Shown here: positions 28,842-37,841 of the stretch, piece by piece
Layout of the letters: every line of letters starts with the position of its first letter
How positions within the stretch are numbered: the stretch's first letter is position 1
Source: Thermococcus chitonophagus
GTDB taxonomy: Archaea > Methanobacteriota_B > Thermococci > Thermococcales > Thermococcaceae
Direction: 5' to 3'
NCBI RefSeq assembly: GCF_002214605.1
Contig: NZ_CP015193.1
Coordinates: 62,001 to 126,000, forward strand
DNA: 64,000 bases
Position numbers and translations under genes: made by a program
Notes under the pieces: generated by a model
Database searches by the model: none
What the model saw: the letters and a program-made list of their open reading frames with translations, nothing else
What the model was told of the DNA's origin: nothing

Positions 28842-29044
28842 CTTGGATATTTTGTCCAAGTCTGGGTTATTGAGTCTTCAGGTTATAGCTATTGTGGATA
28901 TAATAGCCAGCAAATCACCAAGTATTAGAATAAAAATATATCAGCATGTCCAAGTCCAGAAAATATAACTGTCAACCTGACAACATGAAAGAGATTAAAT
29001 AAAGAAAGCAAAGGTCTAAAGAATTATGTAATGTCATTTTGACA
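28842..29044. promoter_or_regulatory. nrdDG upstream region with three short palindromes
   Basis: CTTGGA-N7-TCCAAG at 28842-28860 lies just upstream of the SD. TGTCA-N3-TGACA occurs twice, at 28970-28982 (spacer ACC) and 29032-29044 (spacer TTT), 62 bp apart. An A/T-rich TAAAAATATA at 28931-28940 is the likely TATA on the minus strand. The paired 13-bp dyads upstream of the TATA look like sites for a dimeric regulator. Confidence 0.45.
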
Positions 29045-29045
29045 A

Positions 29046-30140
29046 TTATACTATAGCTTCCTCTGTAGATTTGTCAAATATATGGATCCTGTCAACATCC
29101 ATGACCACGTTTACTTCCTTTCCGACCTCTAGTGGAATGTGTCCTGGGAGCTTAACCTTGATTAGCTCGTCACCGATAACCACGTGAACTATAGTATCGG
29201 TACCTAAAGCCTCAACGAAATCAACCCTGCCTTTAACCTTGGTTGTTCTCTTCATATGGGCCATCTCACCGATTCCCTCGATTATCATGTGCTCTGGCCT
29301 TATTCCAAAGAGAACATCTTTGCCCATGTAGTCCTTCAGAAGATCCATTATATCCTGGGGCAACTCAATCTTGAACCCTCTCCCCTCCAGGTGGTTCTCC
29401 CTAACGGAGACCTCCAAGATGTTCATCTCAGGAGCACCAATGAACGTCGCCACGAACACCGACTTTGGATTCAGGTAAACCTCAGTTGGTGGGCCAACTT
29501 GGAGCAACTTTCCCTGATTCATTACCGCAATCCTGTCTCCCATAGTCATTGCCTCAACTTGGTCATGGGTCACGTAGATCGTGGTAACCTTGAGCCTCTG
29601 CTGGAGCTTCTTTATCTCGGCCCTCATAGCAACTCTCAGCTTCGCATCCAAGTTGCTCAAGGGCTCATCCATTAGGAGCACGTCAGGCTCAACTACGATT
29701 GCTCTAGCAACTGCAACCCTCTGCCTCTGGCCTCCAGAGAGCTGGGCAGGATATCTATCGAGAAGGTTCTCTATCTGGAGAAGCTCAGCGGCCCATCTAA
29801 CTTTTTTGTCAATCTCCTCCTTAGGAACCTTCTTTATCTTTAATGGGAAGGCTATGTTATCGTAGACTGTCATGTGAGGCCAGACCGCATAGCTCTGGAA
29901 GACCATGCTTATGTTCCTGTCCTTGGGTGGGAGGTAAGTCACATCCCTATCGCCAAAGTAGATCTTCCCCTCAGTTGGCTCCTCTAGACCAGCTATCATC
30001 CTTAATGTTGTAGTCTTCCCACAACCGCTCGGCCCCAGCAAAACCAGGAATTCTCCATCCTTGATCGTTAGGTTGAGCTTATTTACCGCGGTGAAGTCTC
30101 CAAACTTCTTCGTTAGGTTTTCAAGCCTAACCTCAACCAT
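29046..30140 (-). CDS. Sugar ABC transporter ATP-binding protein (MalK/MsmK type)
   Basis: 364 aa. Walker A GPSGCGKTTTLRMIAG, Q-loop VFQSYAVWPHMTV, signature LSGGQRQRVAVARAI, Walker B DVLLMDEPLSNLDAKLR, H-loop VTHDQVEAM, then a C-terminal OB/regulatory domain (FGIRPEHM). It is a close relative of the P. horikoshii sugar-transporter ATPase whose structure is known (PH0022, from memory). The frame opens at 30167, but ATG 30140 has GAGGTGAT 5 nt upstream. It is last in a four-gene operon read leftward from 33150. Confidence 0.93.
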   Translation of the reverse strand: MVEVRLENLTKKFGDFTAVNKLNLTIKDGEFLVLLGPSGCGKTTTLRMIAGLEEPTEGKIYFGDRDVTYLPPKDRNISMVFQSYAVWPHMTVYDNIAFPLKIKKVPKEEIDKKVRWAAELLQIENLLDRYPAQLSGGQRQRVAVARAIVVEPDVLLMDEPLSNLDAKLRVAMRAEIKKLQQRLKVTTIYVTHDQVEAMTMGDRIAVMNQGKLLQVGPPTEVYLNPKSVFVATFIGAPEMNILEVSVRENHLEGRGFKIELPQDIMDLLKDYMGKDVLFGIRPEHMIIEGIGEMAHMKRTTKVKGRVDFVEALGTDTIVHVVIGDELIKVKLPGHIPLEVGKEVNVVMDVDRIHIFDKSTEEAIV

Positions 30141-30145
30141 CTTTA

Positions 30146-30979
30146 TCACCTCAAGGTTATTCCCCACATCGTCACGAGGTACCTCCTCGCGAAGAATATG
30201 AACAGCATCGCTGGTAGTATCATTATGAATGCAGCAGCGAATTTGTAGTAAGCTGGAGCAGCACCTCCCGCTGCCCCAGCAACTATGGAGAGTATTTGAG
30301 CGGGTAACGTTCTGTTCTTCAGGGTTAAGATTGATGCTACAAACACTTCGTTCCAGCTCATAACGAAAGTGAACATTGCGGCAGCCGCCAAACCTGGGAG
30401 CGCCAATGGCAGGGTAATGCTCTTGAAGGCACCAAACCTCGTCAGGCCGAAAACCATTGCCGCCTCCTCTAGCTCCTTATCAACCCCAGCAAAGATGCTT
30501 GAGGTTATCAGGACTACAAAGGGGAGGGCCATTGCCGTGTGAGCCAAAGCAACTCCCAACAGCGTGTCAATCAGGTTGAGCTTTATGTACAGCACAACCA
30601 ACGGAATTGCCATGACGGGAATGGGGAACATCCTCAGGGCTATTATCGAGAGCTTTATAGTGTCTTTACCCTTAAATGCGTACCTTGCAATTGCGTATCC
30701 CGCCGGAATACCAAGAGCAAAGCTTATTATGATCGTAAGTACCGCAACGATAACGCTGTTCTTTATTCCGTCCCAAGCCCCCAGGGTGAAGAGTATAGTC
30801 TTGACCCATTCTGTCGTGAAGTGCGTTGGGATCACCTTATGGGGGTCATAGTAGTCCTGCTTAGTCGAGAAAGCATAAAGAGCTGAAACTATTATCGGTA
30901 CAAGTATCCACGCAACGACAGTAAAAATGAACGCGTAAAATGCTATTTTCTTTAGCATGAACTTAGTTTTGTCGTTCAT
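30146..30979 (-). CDS. Sugar ABC transporter permease (MalG type)
   Basis: 277 aa with six predicted transmembrane helices. The EAA loop that docks the ATPase is LEEAAMVFGLTRFGAFKSITLPLALPGL (about residues 171-198). The start overlaps the upstream permease stop by 4 bp (ATGA), and the stop lies 5 bp before the ATPase start codon. Confidence 0.92.
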   Translation of the reverse strand: MNDKTKFMLKKIAFYAFIFTVVAWILVPIIVSALYAFSTKQDYYDPHKVIPTHFTTEWVKTILFTLGAWDGIKNSVIVAVLTIIISFALGIPAGYAIARYAFKGKDTIKLSIIALRMFPIPVMAIPLVVLYIKLNLIDTLLGVALAHTAMALPFVVLITSSIFAGVDKELEEAAMVFGLTRFGAFKSITLPLALPGLAAAAMFTFVMSWNEVFVASILTLKNRTLPAQILSIVAGAAGGAAPAYYKFAAAFIMILPAMLFIFFARRYLVTMWGITLR

Positions 30980-31824
30980 GTCCTCACCTCCAAGTACTCA
31001 GCTTTCAGGAACTTAACGTACAGGGCCCCCAGGATTATCGAGAGCAATGCGATGGTTAATGCATAGATTGACGCAACCCCGTAGTCTTTAATCTCCGTCA
31101 GCTGATAGAATCCCTCTCCAGCCAGAACGGGAATGTCTCTTCCAGCCAATATCCAGACGACACCAAAGACCTGCATTGCGAACAGCGTTCTAATGATCAG
31201 GGCGCTCTGGATGCTCGGCTTTAGCATTGGAATCACGATCTTCCTGAGCCTCGTCCAGTAACCGGCACCGAACACTTCGGCTGCCTCAAGGTACTCCTTG
31301 CTGATCATCTGCAAACCAGCAAGGATTATAACGAAGACTATCGCCGTGGCCCTCCAGACTTCAGCTATAACTATAGCCAGGAACTCCATCATCCTGTATT
31401 CATATCCAAAGAAGTGGATCGGCTGAGAGATAAGGCCTAAGTTCAGAAGTAGCTTGTTCATAAAACCATAATCAGAGAGCATCGTATACCAGATTAAGCC
31501 CGCGGCAACATCGCTGATCGTGAGTGGGATTATTAAAGCGTATATCGTGAGATCCTTACCTTTAAATGCTCTATTAACCGCTAATGCCAATATTAACGCA
31601 AGAATTAGCTGAACCGGCACGATAGCTATCGCGAGCAGTATAGTGTACTTGAGAGCTTGCCAGAAAGTAGGATCTGATGTCGCTCTTCTGACCGTATCAA
31701 GAGAGAAAGCTCCATTTTTCGTGAAGGCCAAGTATAGAGCCTGAACTAAGGGATAACCAATGAAGAACAAGAGATATGCTATCGCTGGCAAGAGAAGCAA
31801 GTAGGGTATGTACTTTGTCTTCAT
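30976..31824 (-). CDS. Sugar ABC transporter permease (MalF type)
   Basis: 282 aa with six predicted transmembrane helices. The EAA loop is LEAAEVFGAGYWTRLRKIVIPMLKP (about residues 177-201). It lacks the large periplasmic P2 loop of enterobacterial MalF, as usual for the archaeal and Gram-positive family. It lies 39 bp downstream of the binding-protein gene and overlaps the next permease by 4 bp. Confidence 0.92.
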   Translation of the reverse strand: MKTKYIPYLLLLPAIAYLLFFIGYPLVQALYLAFTKNGAFSLDTVRRATSDPTFWQALKYTILLAIAIVPVQLILALILALAVNRAFKGKDLTIYALIIPLTISDVAAGLIWYTMLSDYGFMNKLLLNLGLISQPIHFFGYEYRMMEFLAIVIAEVWRATAIVFVIILAGLQMISKEYLEAAEVFGAGYWTRLRKIVIPMLKPSIQSALIIRTLFAMQVFGVVWILAGRDIPVLAGEGFYQLTEIKDYGVASIYALTIALLSIILGALYVKFLKAEYLEVRT

Positions 31825-31863
31825 GTTAATCCCTCCAAATTAAAAAGAAGAAAAAGAAGAAAA

Positions 31864-33150
31864 TCACGGCTCAGGAATGCCTTTCTCCTTGAAGAGGCTG
31901 TGAAGCTTCGGACCTAGTTCGCTGAGAACCTTTTGTGGATCCTCACCCTGGAGAACAATCCTCTTGAAAGCCTCCCTGTATATTCCACTGAACTCACCAC
32001 CCTTCTCACCAAGGTTGGGAATCATAACAACTAGGGCATCCTTCGTTGATGACTGTGCAGTGACGCCCTTAACGAGGATCTTAAGCGGTCCCTCTGGAAC
32101 GGCATCGGCAGCCTCCTTTACTGTTGGGAAGAATCCTACCTTCTCTAGAACCTTAACTTGGGTCTCTGGCTGAGTTAGATAATCAATGAGCTTCCAAGCC
32201 TCATCTGGATGTGGAGCGTTCTTTGGAATCGCAAGCCCAGCAAGCACTACAATGAACCCCCTGCCCTTTGGTCCCCTTGGGACTGGGACTACAACGAACT
32301 TGTCAGGCTTAGTAACGATAGCATTCTTTATTCTGGCTGTGTGATCCCAAGCTATCCATACCTCGCCCTGTAGAAGTGGATCAGACATTGCATCCCACGT
32401 CGTTGATGCTGGGTTAGTGTACTTCCAAAGCTCCTTAAAGTAATTCCACATCTCTATGGCCTCAGGGCTATCGAACTTCTTAGCCTCATATCCTGTAAAG
32501 CTTGGGTAGAGATAACCGTGTATGAACCTGTGTAATAATCCCTTTGGCCCAGCTGGAAGTCCAAAGGCTTTCTTTCCAGTCTTCTCATAGATGTTCTTAA
32601 GCCATGCAAGGAGGGCATCGTAAGTCCACTTGTCAGTACCCTGGATAACATCCTGTTCGGTGAGTCCAGATGGGAGGTACTTGAATGCCTCCTTATTGAC
32701 TACCATAACGTAGGTAGCACTCATCCATGGAACGTAAAACACCTTGCCATTCTTGTCAGTGGCATACTTCATATAGCTCTCTATAAACGTCCTTCCCTGC
32801 AGGGTCTTTATCTTACTGCTTAAGTCAGTGAGCCATCCCTTAGCGTTGAAGTAGTCAAGGCCACCGTGAAGGTCTGCAACGACATCAATAGTGACTTTTC
32901 CAGACTGCTCCTCACCTTCAAGTCTCGTTGCTAGGTCAGAATAGCTTATCGGTACGAACTCAACATCGATGCCAGTCTTATCCTTGAAGGGTGGAATAAG
33001 CTCATTCAGAACAAAGGCCCTTTCTTCTGGCGGATTCAACTGGGTAGAAGCCCACACAATCTTCGTTGGTCCTCCTCCGCTAATGCATCCACTGGCAAAT
33101 ACGGCCGCAACTAAAAGAAGAGCTCCTAAAATCCCCACGGCCTTCTTCAT
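31864..33150 (-). CDS. Sugar ABC transporter substrate-binding lipoprotein (family 1)
   Basis: 428 aa. Signal peptide and lipobox VFASGCISGG place the lipid-anchored Cys near residue 21. The mature protein is a typical MalE-like two-lobed binder (TGIDVEFVPISYSDLATRLEGEEQSGKVTIDVVADLHGG; YVPWMSATYVMVVNKEAF; GEVWIAWDHTARI). Unlike some Pyrococcus sugar binders, it lacks a Thr/Pro-rich linker after the Cys. The ligand is not predictable; no glycosidase gene is next to the operon. ATG has GGTGAG 7 nt upstream. Confidence 0.92.
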   Translation of the reverse strand: MKKAVGILGALLLVAAVFASGCISGGGPTKIVWASTQLNPPEERAFVLNELIPPFKDKTGIDVEFVPISYSDLATRLEGEEQSGKVTIDVVADLHGGLDYFNAKGWLTDLSSKIKTLQGRTFIESYMKYATDKNGKVFYVPWMSATYVMVVNKEAFKYLPSGLTEQDVIQGTDKWTYDALLAWLKNIYEKTGKKAFGLPAGPKGLLHRFIHGYLYPSFTGYEAKKFDSPEAIEMWNYFKELWKYTNPASTTWDAMSDPLLQGEVWIAWDHTARIKNAIVTKPDKFVVVPVPRGPKGRGFIVVLAGLAIPKNAPHPDEAWKLIDYLTQPETQVKVLEKVGFFPTVKEAADAVPEGPLKILVKGVTAQSSTKDALVVMIPNLGEKGGEFSGIYREAFKRIVLQGEDPQKVLSELGPKLHSLFKEKGIPEP

Positions 33151-33330
33151 GTTTACTCACCAAAGTATATAAAATGTACACACCTTTATTTATTTTTCCC
33201 CTCTGAAACTTCATTTTTGCAAAATAGGCTTTAGACATGTCAATTTCAATCTGAAAAGATTTATCTTAGATTTTTGACATAAATCCTAACATTTTTAATA
33301 TCAGTTAGGCTAGCCTAAGTGGGGATAAAG

Positions 33331-34350
33331 ATGAAAGATATTGCAAAAGAGTGGGAGAATGCGATAGAGGAAAAGAACTGTGAAAAGCTCCTCGAAATCC
33401 TTGACGATTACCTAGACACAATAGAAGATGAAGAACAGCTGAAAAGGGAGTTAGAGAGAGCAGGACAGGTTGCAATAGACTGCGAGGATTTCGACTTAAT
33501 CCACGAAATCGCACACACATATGAGCACTTAGGGGAAATAGAAAAGGGAATAGAGTTATACAAGAGTGTCGTTGAAAAAAGAAAAGACAGAGATAGGGAG
33601 GAATATGCAGAAGCGCTCTATTATCTAGCTGATGCATATGAGCACTTTGGAATGCCCGAGGAAGCTCTCAAAACTTATGAGGAACTCCTCAAAGTAGAGG
33701 AAGAGCTAGGGAATGAGAAGGAGAAGGCACTAACACTCGCAAACATCGCGATTGTTAGGGATGAGCTTGAAGAAACGGAAGAGGCAATAAGGATAATGGA
33801 AAAAGCCAGAGACATATTTGCGAAATTGAACGATGAGAAAAACTACCTTATAAGCCTGATTGACTTAGCTCATTTCCACTATGAGCTGGGAAATTATGAG
33901 AAGGCTATGGAGCTTATACAAGAAGTCCTAAGGAACCCCATAGATGAGGAGATAGAGGTTCACTCAAGGCTCGTCGAGAGCGAGATATACGCGGGAAGAG
34001 GAGAGAATAAAAAGGCAGCACTAAGCTTAAGAAAGGCCCTCCAGAGGGCGGAGAGTGATGAGGATCTCTATGGAGTTGCATTCGAGTCAGTCCTCGAATT
34101 CATTGAGGGGCTCTTCAACGAATCAAACTATCAGGCCCTAAAGGAAGTAGCCCCACTATTCGCCGAGCTCTTTGAGGACGATACGAGACACTTCTTCCAT
34201 GCGATAGAGAAGCTTGCAGAGTGGAGGCTTGGAAATGAAGAGGCAAGAGAAGAGTTCGAGGAGCTTTATGGAAAAATAGAGAACGAGGATCTAAAGGCGA
34301 TGCTCGACGAGTGGAAGAGGCCCAAGCTGAGTTTAGGCCTGAGCCTTTAA
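33331..34350 (+). CDS. TPR-repeat protein
   Basis: 339 aa made of about seven tetratricopeptide-like helical pairs (for example ALYYLADAYEHFGMPEEALKTYEELLKVEEELG; ISLIDLAHFHYELGNYEKAMELIQEVLRNP), with no signal sequence, so a cytosolic protein-protein interaction scaffold. A GTG at 33319 is possible, but ATG 33331 sits behind GGGGATAAAG and closer to the TATA-derived start site (TTTTTAATAT at 33294-33303). The stop overlaps the convergent aEF-1 beta gene by 4 bp. Confidence 0.8.
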   Translation: MKDIAKEWENAIEEKNCEKLLEILDDYLDTIEDEEQLKRELERAGQVAIDCEDFDLIHEIAHTYEHLGEIEKGIELYKSVVEKRKDRDREEYAEALYYLADAYEHFGMPEEALKTYEELLKVEEELGNEKEKALTLANIAIVRDELEETEEAIRIMEKARDIFAKLNDEKNYLISLIDLAHFHYELGNYEKAMELIQEVLRNPIDEEIEVHSRLVESEIYAGRGENKKAALSLRKALQRAESDEDLYGVAFESVLEFIEGLFNESNYQALKEVAPLFAELFEDDTRHFFHAIEKLAEWRLGNEEAREEFEELYGKIENEDLKAMLDEWKRPKLSLGLSL

Positions 34351-34622
34351 ATCCTCGATACCGTCTCAACCTCAGCGCTCTCTACGTTCTCCACTTCTTT
34401 GAACTTCTCCGCAACTTCATCAAATGAGTAGCCCTCTTCATCCTTTCCAAGAACGTAGAACTTTAGAGCCACTAAACCGAATGCTATTGGCTCCCTTTCG
34501 ACCTTTGCAAGGCCGTACTTCTCTGGGATCACTGCCTTAAGCTTCTCCTCAAGCTCATCAAGGTTTACCTCGGGGTCGCTTGGCATTACCCTAATAACCC
34601 CAACAAGGTTGAAATCGCTCAT
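34347..34622 (-). CDS. ef1b: Translation elongation factor aEF-1 beta
   Basis: 91 aa, the usual size of the archaeal nucleotide-exchange factor for aEF-1A. Family blocks: VIRVMPSDPEVNLDELEEKLKAVIP at residues 9-33 and EPIAFGLVALKFYVLGKDEEGY in the middle. It lies directly downstream (no gap) of a zinc-ribbon gene in the same direction, an arrangement common in Thermococcales. Confidence 0.95.
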   Translation of the reverse strand: MSDFNLVGVIRVMPSDPEVNLDELEEKLKAVIPEKYGLAKVEREPIAFGLVALKFYVLGKDEEGYSFDEVAEKFKEVENVESAEVETVSRI

Positions 34623-34796
34623 TCAGGGTCCCTCCCATCCGCACTTCGGGCACTTGTAAGGCTTCGCTAGAAGCCTGCAGGTTTCACATCTCCAGATTAT
34701 CACTTCACCGCAGTTGGGGCAGACGAAGTGAGTGGCATGCTCCCTAGGCGTGATCTCCCTTCCGCATGAAGTACATACGGGTATCTCGAACTTCAT
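34623..34796 (-). CDS. Zinc-ribbon RNA-binding protein (translation-associated)
   Basis: 57 aa from ATG 34796. It has four CxxC knuckles (CTSCG, CPNCG, CETC, CPKCG), able to bind two zinc ions, and ends [12 protein letters not shown]. It matches the archaeal zinc-ribbon family proposed to act in translation. A longer GTG start at 34823 is possible, but family members begin with [15 protein letters not shown]. The stop abuts aEF-1 beta. Confidence 0.85.
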   Translation of the reverse strand: MKFEIPVCTSCGREITPREHATHFVCPNCGEVIIWRCETCRLLAKPYKCPKCGWEGP

Positions 34797-34875
34797 ATCA
34801 ACCGCCTGTGCCAACTCCCACACCTCCAGAAGGGAAGGTTTTTCTTTTTAACTGTCATCGGGTTAAAGAGGCCAC

Positions 34876-35832
34876 TTATAAATCTTTCCCTAGCAACTCC
34901 CGAACGGTTCTCCTCACGGCTTCGTAGCTGTTCAGCCTCGGCCTCCAGCCAGTCCTCTTAGCCTTGCTTATATCGAGGAGCATCAGCTTAACGTCGCCCT
35001 TCCAGCCCCTTCCTCCATCAATACCGCCCGTGAATTTGAACTCAGGACTAAGGCCCATCTCTTCACTGACTATCTGGGCTATCTCCCTAACGGTTATCCA
35101 GTCCTCGTTACCCAAGTTGTAAAAGTCGACCCTCTTGCCCTCTCTCTTGAAGTGCTCAAATATCGTGAGCATCCCCTCAATCGTGTCGCTCACATGGAGG
35201 TAGCTCTTCCTCTGCGTTCCGTCCCCTAAAATCTCAAGCTCCTTCGGATTCCTCTTCAGCTTGTTTATGAAGTCATATATAACCCCATGGTTGGATCTCT
35301 TCCCTATTATGTTTGCGAGCCTAATTATCAGAGCGTTGAAGTCAAAGGTGTGAGCGTAGCCACTTATCAAGGCCTCAGCTGCCAGCTTAGCTCCCCCATA
35401 AACGCTTATTGGTTCGAGAGGAGCATAGTCTTCTGGAGTTGGAAGCTTCTCCGCATCACCGTAAACCGTCGAGGAAGAGGTAAAGATCAGGTACTTAACA
35501 TTGGAATTCCTCATGGCTTGAAGGAGGTTATAAGTTATCAGCACGTTCGTTTCATAAAGGAGCTCGGGACTTTGGGAGCCTATCCTAACCTCTGGATTCG
35601 CAGCAAGGTGGAATACAATATCGACGTCCTCAACGGCTTTTTTCACAACCCCAGGATCCCTCATATCCCCCTTTATGAACTCAAACCTCTCGTGATCGAG
35701 CCATCTCTTTACGTTCTCGAGGGTTCCAGCGCTCAAGTCATCGAGAGCCCTTACCTCATATCCCTTCTCCATCAGTGCATCCACTAGGTGAGAGCCTATG
35801 AACCCCGCACCTCCTGTTACTAGAACCTTCAT
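34876..35832 (-). CDS. NAD-dependent nucleotide-sugar epimerase (UDP-glucose 4-epimerase-like)
   Basis: 318 aa extended short-chain dehydrogenase. GGAGFIGSHLVDAL binds NAD, HLAANPEVR follows, the catalytic S/T-Y-x3-K set is in FTSSSTVYGDAEK and SVYGGAKLAAE, and GDGTQRKSYLHVSD closes the substrate domain. It belongs to the GalE-like group; exact sugar specificity is unclear. The neighbouring genes are on the other strand. Confidence 0.88.
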   Translation of the reverse strand: MKVLVTGGAGFIGSHLVDALMEKGYEVRALDDLSAGTLENVKRWLDHERFEFIKGDMRDPGVVKKAVEDVDIVFHLAANPEVRIGSQSPELLYETNVLITYNLLQAMRNSNVKYLIFTSSSTVYGDAEKLPTPEDYAPLEPISVYGGAKLAAEALISGYAHTFDFNALIIRLANIIGKRSNHGVIYDFINKLKRNPKELEILGDGTQRKSYLHVSDTIEGMLTIFEHFKREGKRVDFYNLGNEDWITVREIAQIVSEEMGLSPEFKFTGGIDGGRGWKGDVKLMLLDISKAKRTGWRPRLNSYEAVRRTVRELLGKDL

Positions 35833-35899
35833 TTTACCACCGGAAAAGGTTTCCCATTAACCTTATTTACACTTTTCCAATGTTAAGATGGGAGGAAAA

Positions 35900-36733
35900 G
35901 TGGAGAGCAAAGCTTTCATCGAGATCATGAGACCCCACAACTGCATCCTAGCTGGAATAGTTGGCATTTTGGGTGCCTTAGTTGCCTACGAAGGAATCCC
36001 TGGGATTAACCAGCTGGCCTTGATATTTTTGGTTGTGTACTTCGGCTGTTCTGCAGGGAACACAATTAATGACTACTTTGACTACGAGATAGACAGGATA
36101 AACAGGCCGGAGAGGCCGATACCCAGGGGAGCAATTCCCAGAAAGATAGCATTGTATTATGCGTTACTCCAGTACCTAATTGGGCTAATCTTGGCGTACT
36201 TTCTAGGGATTAGAGCGTTCCTCTTCGCGTTAGGGGCTTACGCTCTAACGTTCCTGTACGCGTGGAAGCTCAAGCCCCTTCCTTTCGTGGGGAATTTAGC
36301 CGTGGCTACGCTAACTGGAGTTACTCCAATTTATGGAGCTGTTGGAGTAGGAAGGATAGGGCTTGCCGGATATCTTGCTGTATGCGCGTTCCTCGTTAAC
36401 GTTGCGAGGGAGATCATGAAGGACATTGAGGACGTTGAAGGGGACAGGGAGATGGGGGCAAAAACCCTGCCAATAATCCTAGGAGAAAAGAAGGCCGGAA
36501 TAATAGCCTCAGTCTTTGGCTTCGCCACAGTCATAACTTCATTCCTTCCGATTAAGGTCGGGATAGGGCTGGGATACGCTCCAATGGTTATAGTTGATGC
36601 AATGATACTTAAAGCAAGCATTGATGTCCTAAAGGATCCCAGGAAGGCCAGCAAAGCACAGAAGAGTTTGAAGATGGCTACATTCATAGCAGTTATAAGT
36701 TTCTTGCTTGGAGCATTAACCAAGGGGGTATGA
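35900..36733 (+). CDS. Digeranylgeranylglyceryl phosphate synthase
   Basis: 277 aa UbiA-family prenyltransferase with about nine transmembrane helices. Two Asp-rich motifs are present: NDYFDYEIDRINRPERPIPRG and the later KDIEDVEGDREMGAKTLP. It attaches the second geranylgeranyl chain in archaeal ether-lipid synthesis. GTG 35900 has GGGAGG four bases upstream and gives the N-terminus I recall for P. furiosus (M-x-x-KAFIEI); ATG 35888 is the longer alternative. Confidence 0.93.
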   Translation: MESKAFIEIMRPHNCILAGIVGILGALVAYEGIPGINQLALIFLVVYFGCSAGNTINDYFDYEIDRINRPERPIPRGAIPRKIALYYALLQYLIGLILAYFLGIRAFLFALGAYALTFLYAWKLKPLPFVGNLAVATLTGVTPIYGAVGVGRIGLAGYLAVCAFLVNVAREIMKDIEDVEGDREMGAKTLPIILGEKKAGIIASVFGFATVITSFLPIKVGIGLGYAPMVIVDAMILKASIDVLKDPRKASKAQKSLKMATFIAVISFLLGALTKGV

Positions 36734-36736
36734 AAA

Positions 36737-37114
36737 ATGTTAGAGAATGTAGTTAGGGAGAACATAGATAAGGAAGGGCTGTGGCTTGTTATTACTTTTA
36801 AAACCCCATACGGCCCTCTAGACACCATGGAAAAGTTGGAAGAAGCCGTGAAAAAAGCCGGATGGGAGGTAACTTTCAAGGCGAACTGGTGGACGGCGGA
36901 CATTCCCTATGGTTTAGTTAGGATAGATGCCAGGAAAGAGGGGAGGGAAAAGATAATCCTAGGGAAGTGGATCCTGGGTAGAGAACTAAAGATAATGAAA
37001 GCTCAAAATCTAGGCTTGGAGGAGGGGAAAGAGGAGTTCTTCAGGATGGTTGACAGTATAACCTCAACCCTAATTCATGACCCCGTAATAAGAACGATGA
37101 GGGAGCAGTACTGA
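36737..37114 (+). CDS. Conserved hypothetical protein, 125 aa
   Basis: A soluble alpha/beta protein (LWLVITFKTPYGPLDTMEKLEEAVKKAGWEVTFKANWWTADIPYGLVRIDARKEG), probably ferredoxin-like by its strand-helix-strand order; I do not recognise the family. It starts 3 bp after the prenyltransferase stop, and its TGA shares one base with the ATG of the TauE/SafE gene (TGATG), so all three are likely one operon. Confidence 0.65.
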   Translation: MLENVVRENIDKEGLWLVITFKTPYGPLDTMEKLEEAVKKAGWEVTFKANWWTADIPYGLVRIDARKEGREKIILGKWILGRELKIMKAQNLGLEEGKEEFFRMVDSITSTLIHDPVIRTMREQY

Positions 37115-37833
37115 TGCTCGAGTTTGTAATCCTTGGGTTAGGGATAGGTTTCCTTGCTGGGCTCCTCGGGATAGGAGGAGGTTTCCTGATAGTTCCGGCC
37201 CTAGTTATCCTGGGGAAGCCCATTCACCTCGCAATAGGGACGAGCTTGGCATGCATAACGGTAAGCTCTTTCTCCTCGGCCGTAACTCATCTAAGAAGGG
37301 ACTCTGTGTTGCCCAAGGTTGTTTTGTTAAAGGAGGTATTTTCCGTTCCTTCAGCCATTATAGGCTCTTACGCCTCGTCCCTGTTGCCTGAGAAAGTCCT
37401 CAGGATAGCGTTTGGGATTCTACTCTTGTACCTCTCCTACACCCTCCTGAAGAAGAGCGAAAATAGCGAGGAGAATAGAAGTGTGAACTATAGGGCAATC
37501 CCAATAATAGGTATTGTGTCCGGAACTATGAGCGGTCTCCTGGGGATAAGTGGTGGAGTTCTAAACGTTCCGCTGTTCCACTCTCTGGCGGGAATACCAA
37601 TGAGGTACGCCATAGGAACTTCAAGCCTCGCCCTTTTCTTTACGGCGCTCGCCGGGAGCATAGAGCACTACAGGTTGGGCCATGTTGACCCCAGGATGAT
37701 CTTAACCTTAGCCCCAGGACTGATAGTGGGAGGTTACCTTGGGGCCACTACTGCCCACAGAGCGCACCCAGAGACCCTCAAAAAGGTTTTCGCTGGGTTT
37801 TTGGTAGTTGTGGCCCTGAGGATGATACTTTAA
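37114..37833 (+). CDS. TauE/SafE family sulfite/organosulfonate exporter
   Basis: 239 aa with about seven or eight transmembrane helices. The internal duplication is visible: GLGIGFLAGLLGIGGGFLIVPALVIL near the start repeats as GIVSGTMSGLLGISGGVLNVPLFH in the middle. The substrate in archaea is unknown (sulfite, sulfonates or related anions). It is translationally coupled to the 125-aa gene. It ends 8 bp before the convergent tungsten-enzyme gene. Confidence 0.85.
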   Translation: MLEFVILGLGIGFLAGLLGIGGGFLIVPALVILGKPIHLAIGTSLACITVSSFSSAVTHLRRDSVLPKVVLLKEVFSVPSAIIGSYASSLLPEKVLRIAFGILLLYLSYTLLKKSENSEENRSVNYRAIPIIGIVSGTMSGLLGISGGVLNVPLFHSLAGIPMRYAIGTSSLALFFTALAGSIEHYRLGHVDPRMILTLAPGLIVGGYLGATTAHRAHPETLKKVFAGFLVVVALRMIL

Positions 37834-37841
37834 AAAATTGA

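Noticed and set aside
33151-33330. Search for the Thermococcales glycolytic/TrmBL1 motif (TATCAC-N5-GTGATA) at the sugar ABC operon
   Set aside because: No match found; only single TGTCA and TGACA half-sites occur, too weak to call.
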